Assembly: GCA_036924285.1 (NCBI GenBank)
Contig: JAYKYS010000005.1
Location: forward strand, 5,394,001 to 5,458,000
Source of the DNA: Asterella californica
Taxonomy: Eukaryota > Streptophyta > Marchantiopsida > Marchantiales > Aytoniaceae
Reading direction: 5' to 3'
DNA: 64,000 nt
This document shows, piece after piece, positions 22,463 through 33,033 of the stretch; within the stretch, counting starts at the first letter, position 1, and every line of letters starts with the position of its first letter. The position numbers and the translations under genes are program-made. The notes under the pieces were generated by a model. That model was not told the DNA's origin, did not search any database, and saw only the letters and a program-made list of their open reading frames with translations.

Positions 22463-25400
22463 GCTCATCTCTACATCATGTACTCCTAGACAATGTCTGA
22501 AAGCATCCAACTTATCTCTAGGTAATGCCTTAGTGAAGATATCGGCAACCTGATCTCCTGTGCTCACATAACTGAGCTCAATCTCTCTTGCAAGGATCTT
22601 CTCTCTAATAAAGTGATAGTGCACCTCAATGTGCTTCGTCCTAGCATGGAAAACATGATTACTAGTTAACTTCATGCTGCTAATGTTGTCTGTATATACA
22701 ACAACATGATCTGTACACTCCACATCAATATCAGATAGCAGACATCGAAGCCAAATCGATTCGCATGTTGCGTTCGTTGCTCCTCGATACTCTGCTTCCG
22801 TGGACGACAAAGCAACTATGGGTTGCTTCTTAGAAGCCCAGCTTATAGCAGCGCTTCCAAGTCCAAAAGCGTAACCTGACGTGGATCTCCTGTCGACACT
22901 TCCTACCCAATCAGCATCTGTGTAGCCATGTAACAACAATGGTCCACCGTATCGATAGTGAAATCTGTACTGCATCGAGAACTTCACGTAACGGAGGATC
23001 CGCTTGACAACCTCAAAATGTGATATCCGTGGTGACTGCATGAATTGACTAATCAGACCGACAGCATAGCTCAAGTCTGATCTGGTGATGGTCAAGTAGA
23101 TAAGACTCCCAATCATCTGTCTGTACATGCGTGGATCATCCAGCAACTCACCATCTTCTGCTCCTAGCTTTACCCCTTGCTCTAATGGTGTAGCAATGGG
23201 TTTGCAATCAAGCATACCAAATCTCTCAAGCATACTGAGAGCATACTGTCGTTGTACAAGTCAAACATCCTTCCCATCTCTAATGAACTCCACAGCAAGG
23301 AAGTACTTGAGTTCTCCTAAGTCCATCATCTCGAACTCGGATTTCAAGTGATCCTTGATCTGGGAAATAAGCTCCTCAAAGTTACCGGTAATGATCAAGT
23401 CATCAACATAGATGGTGATCACAACAATCCGGTCTCGTATTCTCAATGAATACAAGGTAGAGTTTGAACTACAAAGATGGAAACCAAGAGACTGCAAGTA
23501 AGAATTGATCTTTGCATACCATGCTCTTGGTGCTTGTTTCAGACCATAGAGAGCCTTCCGTAACTTACATACACGAGAAGGGAACATAGGATCCTCATAA
23601 CCAGGAGGTTGCTGCATGTAGACCTCCTCCTCAAGATCGCCGTTGAGGAAGGCGTTCTTGAAGTCCATCTGGTGCATCTTCCAACCTTTTTGAGTTGCAA
23701 CTGCAACTGCTGTTCGAATAGTCACCATCTTCGCAACAAGAGCAAAGGTCTCCTCAAAATCCACTCCATGTTGCTGTGCGTAGCCCTTAGCTACCAATCT
23801 GGTCTTGTACCGACACACGGTACCATCCGAGTTGCGCTTGACCTTGAAGACCCACCTGCAACCAATCGCTTTTTTACCATGAGGTAAGTCTACCAACTCC
23901 CAAGTCTACCAACTCCCAAGTCTGTTGGTGATGAAGCGCAGCAAGTTCAGCTTCCATAGCACTTACCCATTGGACCTTGTGCATCGCCTCCTCAAGCGAA
24001 CTCGGTTCTTGTTCCTGAAGAACATTGGTCATATATGCATGGTGCACAACAAGAAAATCTTCATGCATATACCTATTCACTGGATGTTTTGCCCGCTCAG
24101 ATCTGCGAGAGATAATCGGTGCACTAGTCACCTCTCCTTGCAACTGATCTGACGTAGACGCCAAGGTCTGGGACAAAGTATCCAGTGGATGTGGAAGATC
24201 CACATATCTGGATGAGTCAAACATACGCTACAATAGCACGCGCTCATCCTGTGTAGAAACTACACTAGTTTCACTAGGCTGTGTTACGTGGACTCCAGCG
24301 TTAACAACAACTCTATGTGTAACAAATTCTGATCTAGAATCAGTGACTTCTCCAGATCCTCCACTCAACGTACTACTCTGAGGTACTACAGTGGACTGAC
24401 TCCTTGGTTCTACAGTAGGTACAGGAATGGCTACGACAGGTACAGGTGCAAACCAAGACTGTAGCTCATAAAAAACGACATCTCTACTGATATAGAACTG
24501 CTTGGACGAAGGATTGTAGCACCTATATCCTTTCGTATCAGATTTCTTACGTCTTTCATCAGGTATGTGCACATAACAGATACATCCGAAAACTTTAAGG
24601 AAAGAGTAATCAGACTTACTACTTGTGAAGACCTCCATCGGTGTCTTGTTGTGGACGACCGCAATAGGCGTCCGGTTCATCAGATACACCGCACATGAAA
24701 CAGCTTCCGCCTAGTAAGGTCTAGGCATGGTCTTCTCGTTCAACATCGCACAGCAGCTTCTGCTATGTGTCGATTCTTGCGCTCCGCAACCCCGTTCTGC
24801 TGCGGACTGTAACTGCAGGTCTTCTGGCGTCGAATGCCATGCTCACGCAGATATGCATCGAACTCTCCAGAAAGAAACTCGCCTCCTCCATCAGATCTCA
24901 GACAGAGGATAGATGCTCGAGACTGTTTCTCCACCAACTTGCGAAAAGTCTGAAATGCTGACAGTACTTCGGCAGAGGACTTGTTTCTCAACAAGTAGAT
25001 CTAAGTATAACGCGAATGGTCATCAATGAACGACACGAAGTACTGGAAACCGGTCATACTTGGCTGAGAAGCAATCCATACATCAGTGTGAACAAGCTCC
25101 AGAAGCTTGTTCGCTCTACTACCTGATCCCTTAAAGGGCTGTCTAGCTTGCTTGCCGAATTGACATGCTGCACAGACTCCAGTGGGCTCACTGGATTCGA
25201 ATTTGGGCAGACCTGTAACCAGGTTAGAACTCGGAAGGCTTTTCAGCCTCTGAAAGTTCATGTGCCCAATTCGCTTGTGCCAGATGTCAATGTTAGACAC
25301 TACTGGACCACTCTGTCCATACATGGCAGCCTGTAACTTAAGCGCAGATGCATCTAGTTTAAACAGCCTACCACTCTTGATACCTCGAGCTATGACAGTG

Positions 25401-26659
25401 TCATTCGAATCTTCAATAAAGCATCCATCTTTATTGAAGCGCACTTGCAGACCCTGCACAATCAACTGTCCTACAGATAGCAGGTTTCTAGTCAATGTGG
25501 GTACATGTAAGACATTCCGTATACCCATAAACGTTGAAGCAGGAATGTCAAGTGGAATGTTACCCTTGTGCTGGATCTTGTGCTTGGTGTCATCTCCTGT
25601 CACCATAAACTGTGGAGTCTCCACAGGCTCGAGTGAACTAAATCACTCCCGATGGAGAGTCATGTGATCGGTGGCACTGGAGTCGATCACCCAGTCAGTC
25701 TGTGGCTCGAAAGCCGCATAAGTCTGATGCGTAGTAATCAGCAACTGCTCCGAATAGACATGCTCAGTGACTGCATAGCCTTGCTGGTTGCTGTTACCTT
25801 GTTGGGGGTTGTTGTCGTGTTGTCTCTGATCGTTCTGCTTCTTGTAGCACTGATTCGCATTGTGGCCTTGCTTCTTGCAGTAGTTGCAGGAACTAGGCGC
25901 TCTTCTCTGATTGTTGTTGGAACCAGACTGTTGCTGGTTCTGCTGGTTCTGCTGATTCTGCTGCTGCTGCGATTGCTGTTGCTGTCCGTGACTCCGTCCA
26001 CGTCCAGCACCTTTGCCACGACCCCTACCTCGAGGTCCTCTAGAACCTGCAAAATAGACAGATTCTTGCTGACCCGTTGAAGTAGAACTCCCCAGTAGGC
26101 GCACCTCCTCTCCTAACATCATAGGAACAAGCTCATCAAACCGCGGAAGAGGTTCTCTGGTCGAAATTGATATTATGAACTGTTTGTACTCTGCAGGTAG
26201 TCTCTGCAATGTGGCTCCGATCAAGATAGTGGGATCAATCTCGACTTTGACAGAAGATAGCTGATCCGCGAGCTGCTTGTTCACGTAGTCGTTGATGCAC
26301 ATCGACCCCTTCTTCACGGTGTTGAACTGCTGCAGCAATTGCAGCTTCCGCGTCTCTGTTTCGGATTGAAATAGACGCGCGAGTGCATCCCAAGCTTTCT
26401 TGGGCGTATCGCAGTCCTGAATGTGACCGATCATCGATGCTGAGACTGTCAATGCGATGTAGTGAATAGCCTGATATGAGCGCTTCTTCCACTCCTTGAA
26501 TTTCGGATCAAAAATTGACACTTCAAGCGCTTTCTCCTTCTCAGTGATAAGATCTCATAGATCTTGTCCCTGCAGGAAAGTCTTCATCCGGAACTTCCAC
26601 ACTTGATAGTTGTTCTTGTCGAGCTTCTCTCCAGTGATCAAAGACACGGACTCCGTCAT
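22463..26659 (-). pseudogene. Copia Gag-Pol, broken
   Basis: Gag starts at ATG 26657-26659. It has an in-frame TGA at 26555-26557, where related elements have Trp (QDL-stop-DLITE). The zinc knuckle is CNYCKKQGHNANQC (near 25870). The protease box reads VIDSSATDHM, with Ser in place of the catalytic-motif Gly. Integrase shows the HHCC finger (HKRIGH...CAACQFG) and the core aspartates, then a stop near 25001. The remainder of the core (RSDGGGEF, QQNGVAERKNR) is open at 24740-24994. RT shows YGLKQAPRAWY and the YVDD box (near 23400). RNase H shows GYTDADWVGS and STEAEYRG and ends DIFTKALP. A 16-bp tandem duplication at 23887-23918 shifts the frame at the start of RT. Confidence 0.9.
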
Positions 26660-27314
26660 AGCAGCAATGTCGAAATTGCGTTGTTTTGTACGCGAAAAAT
26701 CTCATAGAACCTTCACGAAACTCTTCTCTCCACACCGCACGATCAAGAGTTTTCACAAGTCACAACGAGGCAACTCCGCGAACTCCTCCTGCAGCAACAA
26801 TGAAGAAAAAAACTTTCCGCGAACTGTAGGTGTACAAAACACGACGAAAACGTCGAAAGAACACACCAAGAAAGGTCGAAACTGGACCAAACGAGGTCAG
26901 AAATGGATGTGCGACCCCTCAAAATTTTCCAAATTCTTTCAAATTGCTAGGGGTCGGCCTACCCATATTCGGAACAGGATTTGTTTTAGGGTCAAGTCCT
27001 AAAACTTTTGTTTTGGTCGAAAAAGATCCGATTGAAAATCTACCGCTGGAAACCTCCAAATCGACTGAAACTTGGCCCAGTACACAATTCGCACCTTCTG
27101 ATCAAGACAGCCTTTGATGGGCTGGTCGACAAATTTTAGCGAGAAAAAATCGTCTAGGCCTCCGAAATTGCGTTCAAAGTTTCTGGTGGCGAAAAAAACG
27201 ATTTCGCCTCACTCGAACGCATCAGCAGGATAGTGCTCGACATCAGGCACAACTCCGGCTGCTCTCTCCTGTACTCCAATCTCCATCTTGCTCATCAACA
27301 AGGGACACACGCTC

Positions 27315-27332
27315 TCACCAGCTCTGATACCA
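27315..27332 (-). promoter_or_regulatory. Copia primer binding site (initiator Met tRNA)
   Basis: Immediately next to the 5' LTR the minus strand reads TGGTATCAGAGC. This is complementary to the 3' end of plant initiator methionine tRNA, the usual primer of plant copia elements. Confidence 0.95.
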
Positions 27333-27560
27333 TGTAGAAAGATCGATACTTCGAGGACACTCCAAGAAGAGAGAGAGCGAGTAGACAAGGAAGTAAAATA
27401 GGAATGAGATGAGAGAGGCTTTGCTCTCTCTGTAAATATAGTGGAGGTGAGTACAAGAGAAACCCTAATGGTGGGTTAGCCCTCTAACTAACTCTAACAA
27501 CCCTAACCACTCCGGCTAATGGTAGTCGTCGATCTACTAGAGCTTGGGACTATATCAACA
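27333..27560 (-). repeat. Copia 5' LTR
   Basis: Direct repeat of 22223-22451, followed at once by the GTCTA target duplication. The region 26660-27332 between this LTR and gag is the untranslated leader, in which I see no gene. Confidence 0.95.
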
Positions 27561-29839
27561 GTCTACAACAGCGTGATCAGGAGGTTCTCGACTCAGAGAT
27601 AAGATCACCTCTCTCGCAAAAGAAGAGACGACATGGAAGGCACTGCGGGAAGCCGCGGAAGCACAAGCCGTAGCAGAGAAGACGCAACGAGAAGAAGCAG
27701 AAGCCCGAGTAAAGGGACTTATGATGCAGACGGTGGAAGCACTTCGTAAGAAGTTCACGTTCACCGCGGTCAGTAGCTACATCTTCCCATGCTCCAGGAC
27801 CAGCGATCGAGAAAGATTTGGAGAAGGAGGAGTTCGACCTCGCTGTCCACTTGGTAGTGATAGTGCTGGAAGCCGAGAAGATCTCTGAAGAAGCCCGGGA
27901 AGACAAGGTGTCTTCTGAGAGACAAGAAGCAGAGTTGTCTTCTCAGGTGTTTCGACTGGAAGAAGTGACTTCCTCTAACCATTGTGAAGTCACCTCAGCT
28001 CTCAGCGTCAAACCAGTGGCGCAGAAGAGCAAGGAAGCATAAGTGGACTCAGCTTCCCAGAAGACACTTTTGTCTTCTGAAGCCGCACCAGAAGTCCACA
28101 TCAAGAATGTCGAGGAGGAAGCCACCTCAGTCACACCCGAGGTACCAGCAGGACTTCCCACTTTATCAAAGGTCGATTTAGGAGTTCAGGTAGGAGAGGA
28201 TCCAGTAAGGATAGCACCCGACGATCAAGAGTAGGCAACAAGTTAAGAAGACAGTTGACTTGCTAATTTTGATAAGAAACGAAGTATACTATTTTAGGGA
28301 GAGACAACTGCCCTTGTAATTTTAGATGACTGTCCATGTGACAAGGTAGGCAACGATAGGAGCAGAAAGTAAGTTTCCAAACTGAGAAGGGAACCGACTA
28401 CATGTGAGGTGGTGGCCTTCTGACAACGTCTCATAACCCTTGGCTGCGAGTGAGGATTGGAGGAGAACTCCCTCTTACGACTTAAGTACAGGAGTATAAA
28501 GTAGGACACAAAGTAAGATTTTACACACATGTGGTTACGCATAGATACACATTACACGTTCTACAGTGCACATTACACACATTATGTCTGTTGCTAGAGA
28601 CATACGAATAGATTTTGGAGTACATAGGAGGGGTATGCATTCCCGCTTCCAGCAGTGGATCGAAGATGTAGACAACAGTAGTGGACAGCCTAGAACAGAG
28701 AACGACATCATCGTGTAGTCTTGTTTCTAAGCTGATGTGTCGAGGGGTAGGAACAGGAAGTGGATGAAGTGAGCTTCCAGAAGCCAATGTACCTTCTTCT
28801 CGAGGAATTGATTTCAGATTTGAGTGCAGAAGCTTTGTCTGTGTCTTCTGGGCAGTGGGTTTCCTTGAATTCACACCCAATTGTGCATGGGAAGTCTTCT
28901 TCTTGAGTGACGGTGATTGTTACAAGTTGTGCAGAGTCGAAGCTTGTCTCATTCAGTGGAGCACTTCGGATCCACGTACGGATTGGCATAGGGGAGATTG
29001 GTCCTTGACGCCAGAGTAGTCGGAGCAACCACAGAAGAAGAAAGAAGCCTTCTTTTCACAGCAGAAGACGACATCCTCAAGTAGAAGACTGTGTAACTGT
29101 AAGCAAATTTGTGGTCTTCTTCCTCAAATTATTACAATCAGGGATGGCTTGTTAGTCAGGATCCGAACTAGAAGTCTGTCGGAGTCTTAATTTCTCATTT
29201 TCATCTTCGTTCCTCTTGTTTGGATTTTCTCTTCTTCCTCATCTTCTCTCACCTCCCATCTTCCTATCGTCTTCTAGTGAGCTTTCGAGACTTCTATTGA
29301 GCTTCCGTGAAGGTGAATGTCGTTGTAGTGCTGCAGGAAGACCGTTTCCGTAGACAGAAGCCTGAGAAGGCTACAAGGAGCATACACCCTGTGATTGATC
29401 TAACCCCGTTGGAAATTGAAAGAGCAATGCGTTATAAACAATGATAATTTGATGTCTATGAAGCAAGAGCAGTCTTATGGAGGTGGGAGAAGCCGAATTG
29501 AACTCCCAGAAGCCGAGAATTGCTTCGAGAAGACTATCGTGAGAAGACTGGAAGCCGTGACCTGGAAGCAAGAAACGTCTTCCCGAGTTTCTTAGTAGAT
29601 ATCTGTGTGATATTTTAGGTTGTAGTTGTTTGTTTAGGTCCAGAGCACCTTCTGAAGGATCTGGAAGCCGTGTGGTTTTGTGAGAAGACTGGATTTCTAG
29701 GTAAAACTTGTGTGTTTGTGTGTTTGAACAAATCTTAGAACTTAGAGCAGCGATACTTGTGCAAATCCTCTATGAGAACGATATCTTTTATGTAAATGGG
29801 CTAAAGGAAAAATCCTAAGACACTACATATAGTAGCACT

Positions 29840-29853
29840 CGGCGCCGCTGCCG
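29840..29853 (+). promoter_or_regulatory. Candidate primer binding site after giant LTR A
   Basis: CGGCGCCGCTGCCG matches the tRNA-Asp-type primer site of plant Tat/Athila elements (TGGCGCCGTTGCCG) at 12 of 14 positions, and both differences are C versus T. It begins 12 bp after the CACTACA end of giant LTR A. This supports A being a 5' LTR, although the spacing is longer than usual. Confidence 0.5.
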
Positions 29854-30358
29854 AAGATTTCATCTTAGTAACGATTGTTCTAAGCTTCTTGGATCAGTAG
29901 TTAGTTGCATTTTGAACTAACTTGGATTGTAGTTGAGTGTGTTGTGGAACTCTATCTTGCTAGAAGACAGAACCGCAGCCAAAAGCTGATGAGACACATC
30001 ACAGAGAACTGGAGAAGCCGCTTCCCTGCTTCCAAGAGCTTCTTGGAAGACTAGATCTTGGAAGATTGCAGTGAGTGCAACATGAAACAAGAGAAGAAGA
30101 CGTTTCGAACCTGTGACATGTTGTTCAGATCTCCAGTCTACCAGATCGAGTATTAGAAGAAGAGAGACATCTCTTCTCAACACTCTGGTGGATGCCTCCA
30201 ACTAGAAGAAGAAGCAGAAGACGCATGGATAAAGACCCTGAGTGGATACATTCACCCAACAAACCGCTTCTAGAGAGCAGCGCGTATCCCTGAGACACCA
30301 AAAGAAAGAAGAAGAGCTCATCTGATCAGTAGATTTGGAAAAGCCTTCCATCTCGAGC
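29854..30358 (+). other. Probable internal leader of the giant-LTR element
   Basis: The sequence lies between the candidate primer site and the cut end of the minus-strand D element. It is rich in GAAGA/TCTTC. A short open stretch begins at an ATG near 30220 (MDKDPEWIHSPNK) but stops after about 20 codons. No gag, protease or RT of this element was recognised, so its coding part is absent here or was displaced by the D insertion. Confidence 0.35.
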
Positions 30359-32918
30359 ATTATCTTACGGATCGCACTACATCAGACCACAACCCAGTAG
30401 TCCCTTTCTCTCTCTCCATCTCCACTTTCACTCCACAGGTAGCAGCATTCACAAGAGAAACAGCATGTGATGCTGATATCTCATTCACAAGTCTCTTCAT
30501 ACCACCCTTGCCAAAGTTGGTTCCCAACATCATCCCAGTCTCTCTCAGATGGATCTTACCATCTTTGAAGAAGATGAGATCCTTCCTCAATGCATCTGAA
30601 AACTCCCCACAATCTCTTCTTACATGGTCTAGGCTATCACACCATATACAACGATGAACAAAGCCTTCCCTCATCTGAGGTCTCTGCATAGCAGGCTGTA
30701 CATTCTGCTCCTTCTCTTCTAACCTAGTGAGCTTAAGCTTAAGCTCCTTCATACCCTTAATCAACTCATCAAGCGGTGAGTCTTCCTCTCTAGCAATTAC
30801 CACAGCGGGCTTAGTAGGCAACTGCTTGACAGGAATTATCAGAGGTGCTGCTTCACTTACCACCACCTTGTCTCTTCTTCTCTGTCTCTTGGCCAGCAAA
30901 GAAACAGCCTCTTCGACCTCCTTCCAATCAGTCTTCAATCCTCTCTCCTCACTCTTGTCTTCTAGCAACAGCTCAAGCTTCTCTTGAATAGTCACGTCCG
31001 CTGCCTGTAGGAAAAGCTCGGTCTTCTCCACCTCTAGTGTAAGCTTCTCTGTCCTAGAAAGCTGAGCATACTGACGATCAAACTCCCTTAACAACTCATT
31101 TACAGACAAACCTTTGTTAGGCTTCACCACCCACTCCAAGAACGTTCTCTTGGTCACCCTCTCTGAATCTTCAGTGTAATACTCCTCCTTCAAAGCTCGC
31201 ATAAAGCTCTCCCAACTCTGTCCTTGCTACTGCTTGAGCTCCCTCACACGCCCACGAATCTCAGGGACAACAGCAAGCTCAAAGTTCTCCACCATCTCCT
31301 TCTCAGGCACCTTGTTCACCTCCATCTCCCTAGCATAGTATCGCACATACTTGGAAATATCTGTACCCTTGAACTGGTCCATCTGGTGCACCACAGATTG
31401 CAACGCCTTGGTTGCTAACACCTCCTTCCTCTCTGTGCTCTGCTGCTGCTGCATAAACATGGAAAAAGCTTGGAACATCTTCATCGTAGCAGCATCAAAC
31501 TGAATAGGTTGCTGAGCAGCAGCAGCACCTCCACTTGATGATCCTTGGTTGGCCATGAGATTTGATCCTGTAACACTCTCAAGAAAACTCCCACCCTAGG
31601 TGTTTCACGTCGAGTTCACCAAAAGATAGTATGTCGGAGTGTGATCCGTCTACCTAGGAAAGCGCCAGGCTTCTGGCTGTGGTTGTTCACTCAAGAGGTT
31701 GGCTTTCAAGTTACAACAGGGGTTATAAACACTCACACAGATGTGTAAGATCTAGTAATATACCCAGAAGGCGAAATTCAGGTCTAGCTGGCAGTAATAG
31801 GATCCGGCGGTGAACTTTGACACTCACGGAGAGGAAAACTATGAAGGTTTAGACTTCTAAACTTCCCCTACATGCAAATGAGGTACTACTGAACTCACAG
31901 ACGAAGTTTCAGCCTGAGATCAAATTCTGACACAGAGATATGAACTGAAAAGTTTTGAGCAAGAAAACTACGGCAATTTCTGGTACCTAGATGGCTATTT
32001 CGACCTATAACAGGAGTTTGGCTCGATCAATTTTGAAGTTTCTTACAGGATTTGCAGTTCACAGCTTGCTGAACACTCCTGTGAAGTTGGGACTCCTGAT
32101 TGTTTGTAGAACTCCAGATCTCCTTCCTTGAAGTCGTTGCTCTAGATTAAGAGCTTTTCAGACCCCTTCGGCTTCAGCGGTCGCCCTGAATTACTCAGTC
32201 ACTCAATCGATGCGAAACTTTTTGGGAAATCGTAGCCCTGCTGGCAGAGAACACAACCTCGAAGTTTTGAAGCAATTTCCTCAAATCTGCTGCGAGTGAC
32301 ACTGAAAACCCTAAATCCAACAAAAGTGATTCAATTCTAGCACAATTCGAACTTCAATTGGTCATAACTTCGTCTTTATTGCATCAAATCGATCGAAAAT
32401 TTCACTGGAAGTGCTTGGCATGATGAGCTCTACCCTCCTGTGCTCTCAGATTTCAAAGATCTCCCACCAAATGCTCGAACTCCACTCTAGAGCTCTGTTT
32501 CTAAATTTAGAGTTTAACAAAAGACAAAAACAGACCAATGGGAGTTCATAGCTCCACTTGGTTGTCCTTTAGTACCATAAACCACGTGGAAACTTAGTTT
32601 TACTCATAGGCTACCACGTCAAGCCCCTTAGAGTGCCAGCGTAAAACTTAAATTACTTAAAACGACACGTAGCCCCGAAAAATAACTTAAATCAGCTAGA
32701 AAGCGTGCATGGGCGACACGCAAATACAACCCATGAGCTTAAGCCCTATCAACATGGTAATCAACCTACTAAGACTCAAAATAGTGTTAACACCGTATGC
32801 AAAGGTGTCAAACATATACATAAACGACTAGAAGTAATATAAGCTAACTTCTAGAACTACTAAACTCAAGCGTCGGAGTAGAAATATAACATATAGCCGC
32901 CAAGTAGCGCAACAACGA
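30359..32918 (-). mobile_element. Family D gypsy element, minus copy (gag plus leader/LTR)
   Basis: Contains gag (31556 to 30360) and about 1.3 kb of leader/LTR (32918 to about 31590). The leader/LTR is a reverse-complement match to the plus copies at 33034-34500 and 58100-59356. Protease and pol are missing: the element ends at 30359 against giant-LTR internal sequence. The first ~130 bp of the LTR, as seen in the plus copies, are only partly recognisable here. Confidence 0.75.
30360..31556 (-). pseudogene. Family D Gag, one amber stop
   Basis: Retrotransposon capsid protein. It starts at 31556 (MANQGSSSGG) with a Q/A-rich head and a helical capsid part (FKGTDISKYVRYYAREMEVN) close to the plus D copies. 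The zinc knuckle CIWCDSLDHVRRDC (CX2CX4HX4C) lies near 30600-30645. A single TAG at 31227-31229 interrupts an otherwise continuous 398-codon frame in a CAG-TAG-CAA context, so a CAG to TAG change is likely. The C-terminal end (LWSDVVRSVR) corresponds to GWRDLVDAASMR in the plus copy, which continues further. Confidence 0.8.
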
Positions 32919-33033
32919 GAAGCTTCTAGGTGAACGCGTTGATGCTTCTCAGGAGCAATTTTCTGATATTTTCAGTTATTGAGCGTGAGATCTACTATCT
33001 GAATGATATGGAGTTGAAGATTTACTTGCACGC
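32919..33033. repeat. Short block shared with 42857-42964
   Basis: About 110 bp from 'aagcttctaggtgaacgc' to 'gaagatttacttgcac' separates the two head-to-head D copies, and the same block with scattered changes lies at 42857-42964. It is probably old target sequence (leader of a G3-like element) into which the D element was inserted. Confidence 0.6.

Larger units (their letters stand above)
22223..27560 (-). mobile_element. Ty1/copia retrotransposon, full-length
   Basis: A minus-strand element of 5338 bp with LTRs 22223-22451 and 27333-27560, TG...CA ends, and a perfect 5-bp target duplication GTCTA (22218-22222 and 27561-27565). The primer binding site (27321-27332) and polypurine tract (22452-22462) are both in place. 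Order gag, protease, integrase, RT, RNase H identifies Ty1/copia. The LTRs differ at roughly eight positions by eye (about 3-4%), so the insertion is not recent. It splits the giant-LTR gene of copy A. Confidence 0.96.
20742..28234 (+). pseudogene. Giant-LTR protein, copy A (interrupted by copia)
   Basis: Homolog of the protein of copy B (39041 down to 36751). It starts at ATG 20742 (MSIHPQGLVLPA). The N-terminal domain has stops (for example after residue 38) and near-matches such as FLFLEDRHGRNGWKVE-type motifs in copy B order. An acidic Ser-rich linker (REDDSSGTEDASSPRKM, near 21530) and a coiled coil (21900-22222) follow. A Ty1/copia element then interrupts the gene at 22223, and it resumes at 27561 after the GTCTA duplication to end at 28234. 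In this copy the N-terminal domain and the linker are in one frame, which shows that the two open frames seen in copy B belong to one protein. Function unknown. Confidence 0.7.
14560..29827 (+). mobile_element. Giant LTR copy A (composite, with two nested elements)
   Basis: The left end (TGTGATGCTCAC...) and right end (...CACTACA) match the two ends of copy B (35111-41057) read on its coding strand. Intrinsic sequence is 14560-15217, 20612-22222 and 27561-29827. A truncated gypsy element (15218-20611) and a copia element (22223-27560) occupy the rest. Compared with B, roughly 1 kb of leader is missing around the gypsy insertion. The 5-bp left flank is TTACG; the matching right flank would lie beyond a second LTR and is not adjacent. 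The base after 29827 leads into a primer-binding-site-like motif at 29840, which suggests that A is a 5' LTR. Confidence 0.7.

Noticed and set aside
25652..26080. 142-codon plus-strand hydrophobic frame
   Set aside because: It is the antisense of the Gln/Asn-rich part of copia Gag; the Leu/Val-rich translation follows from that.
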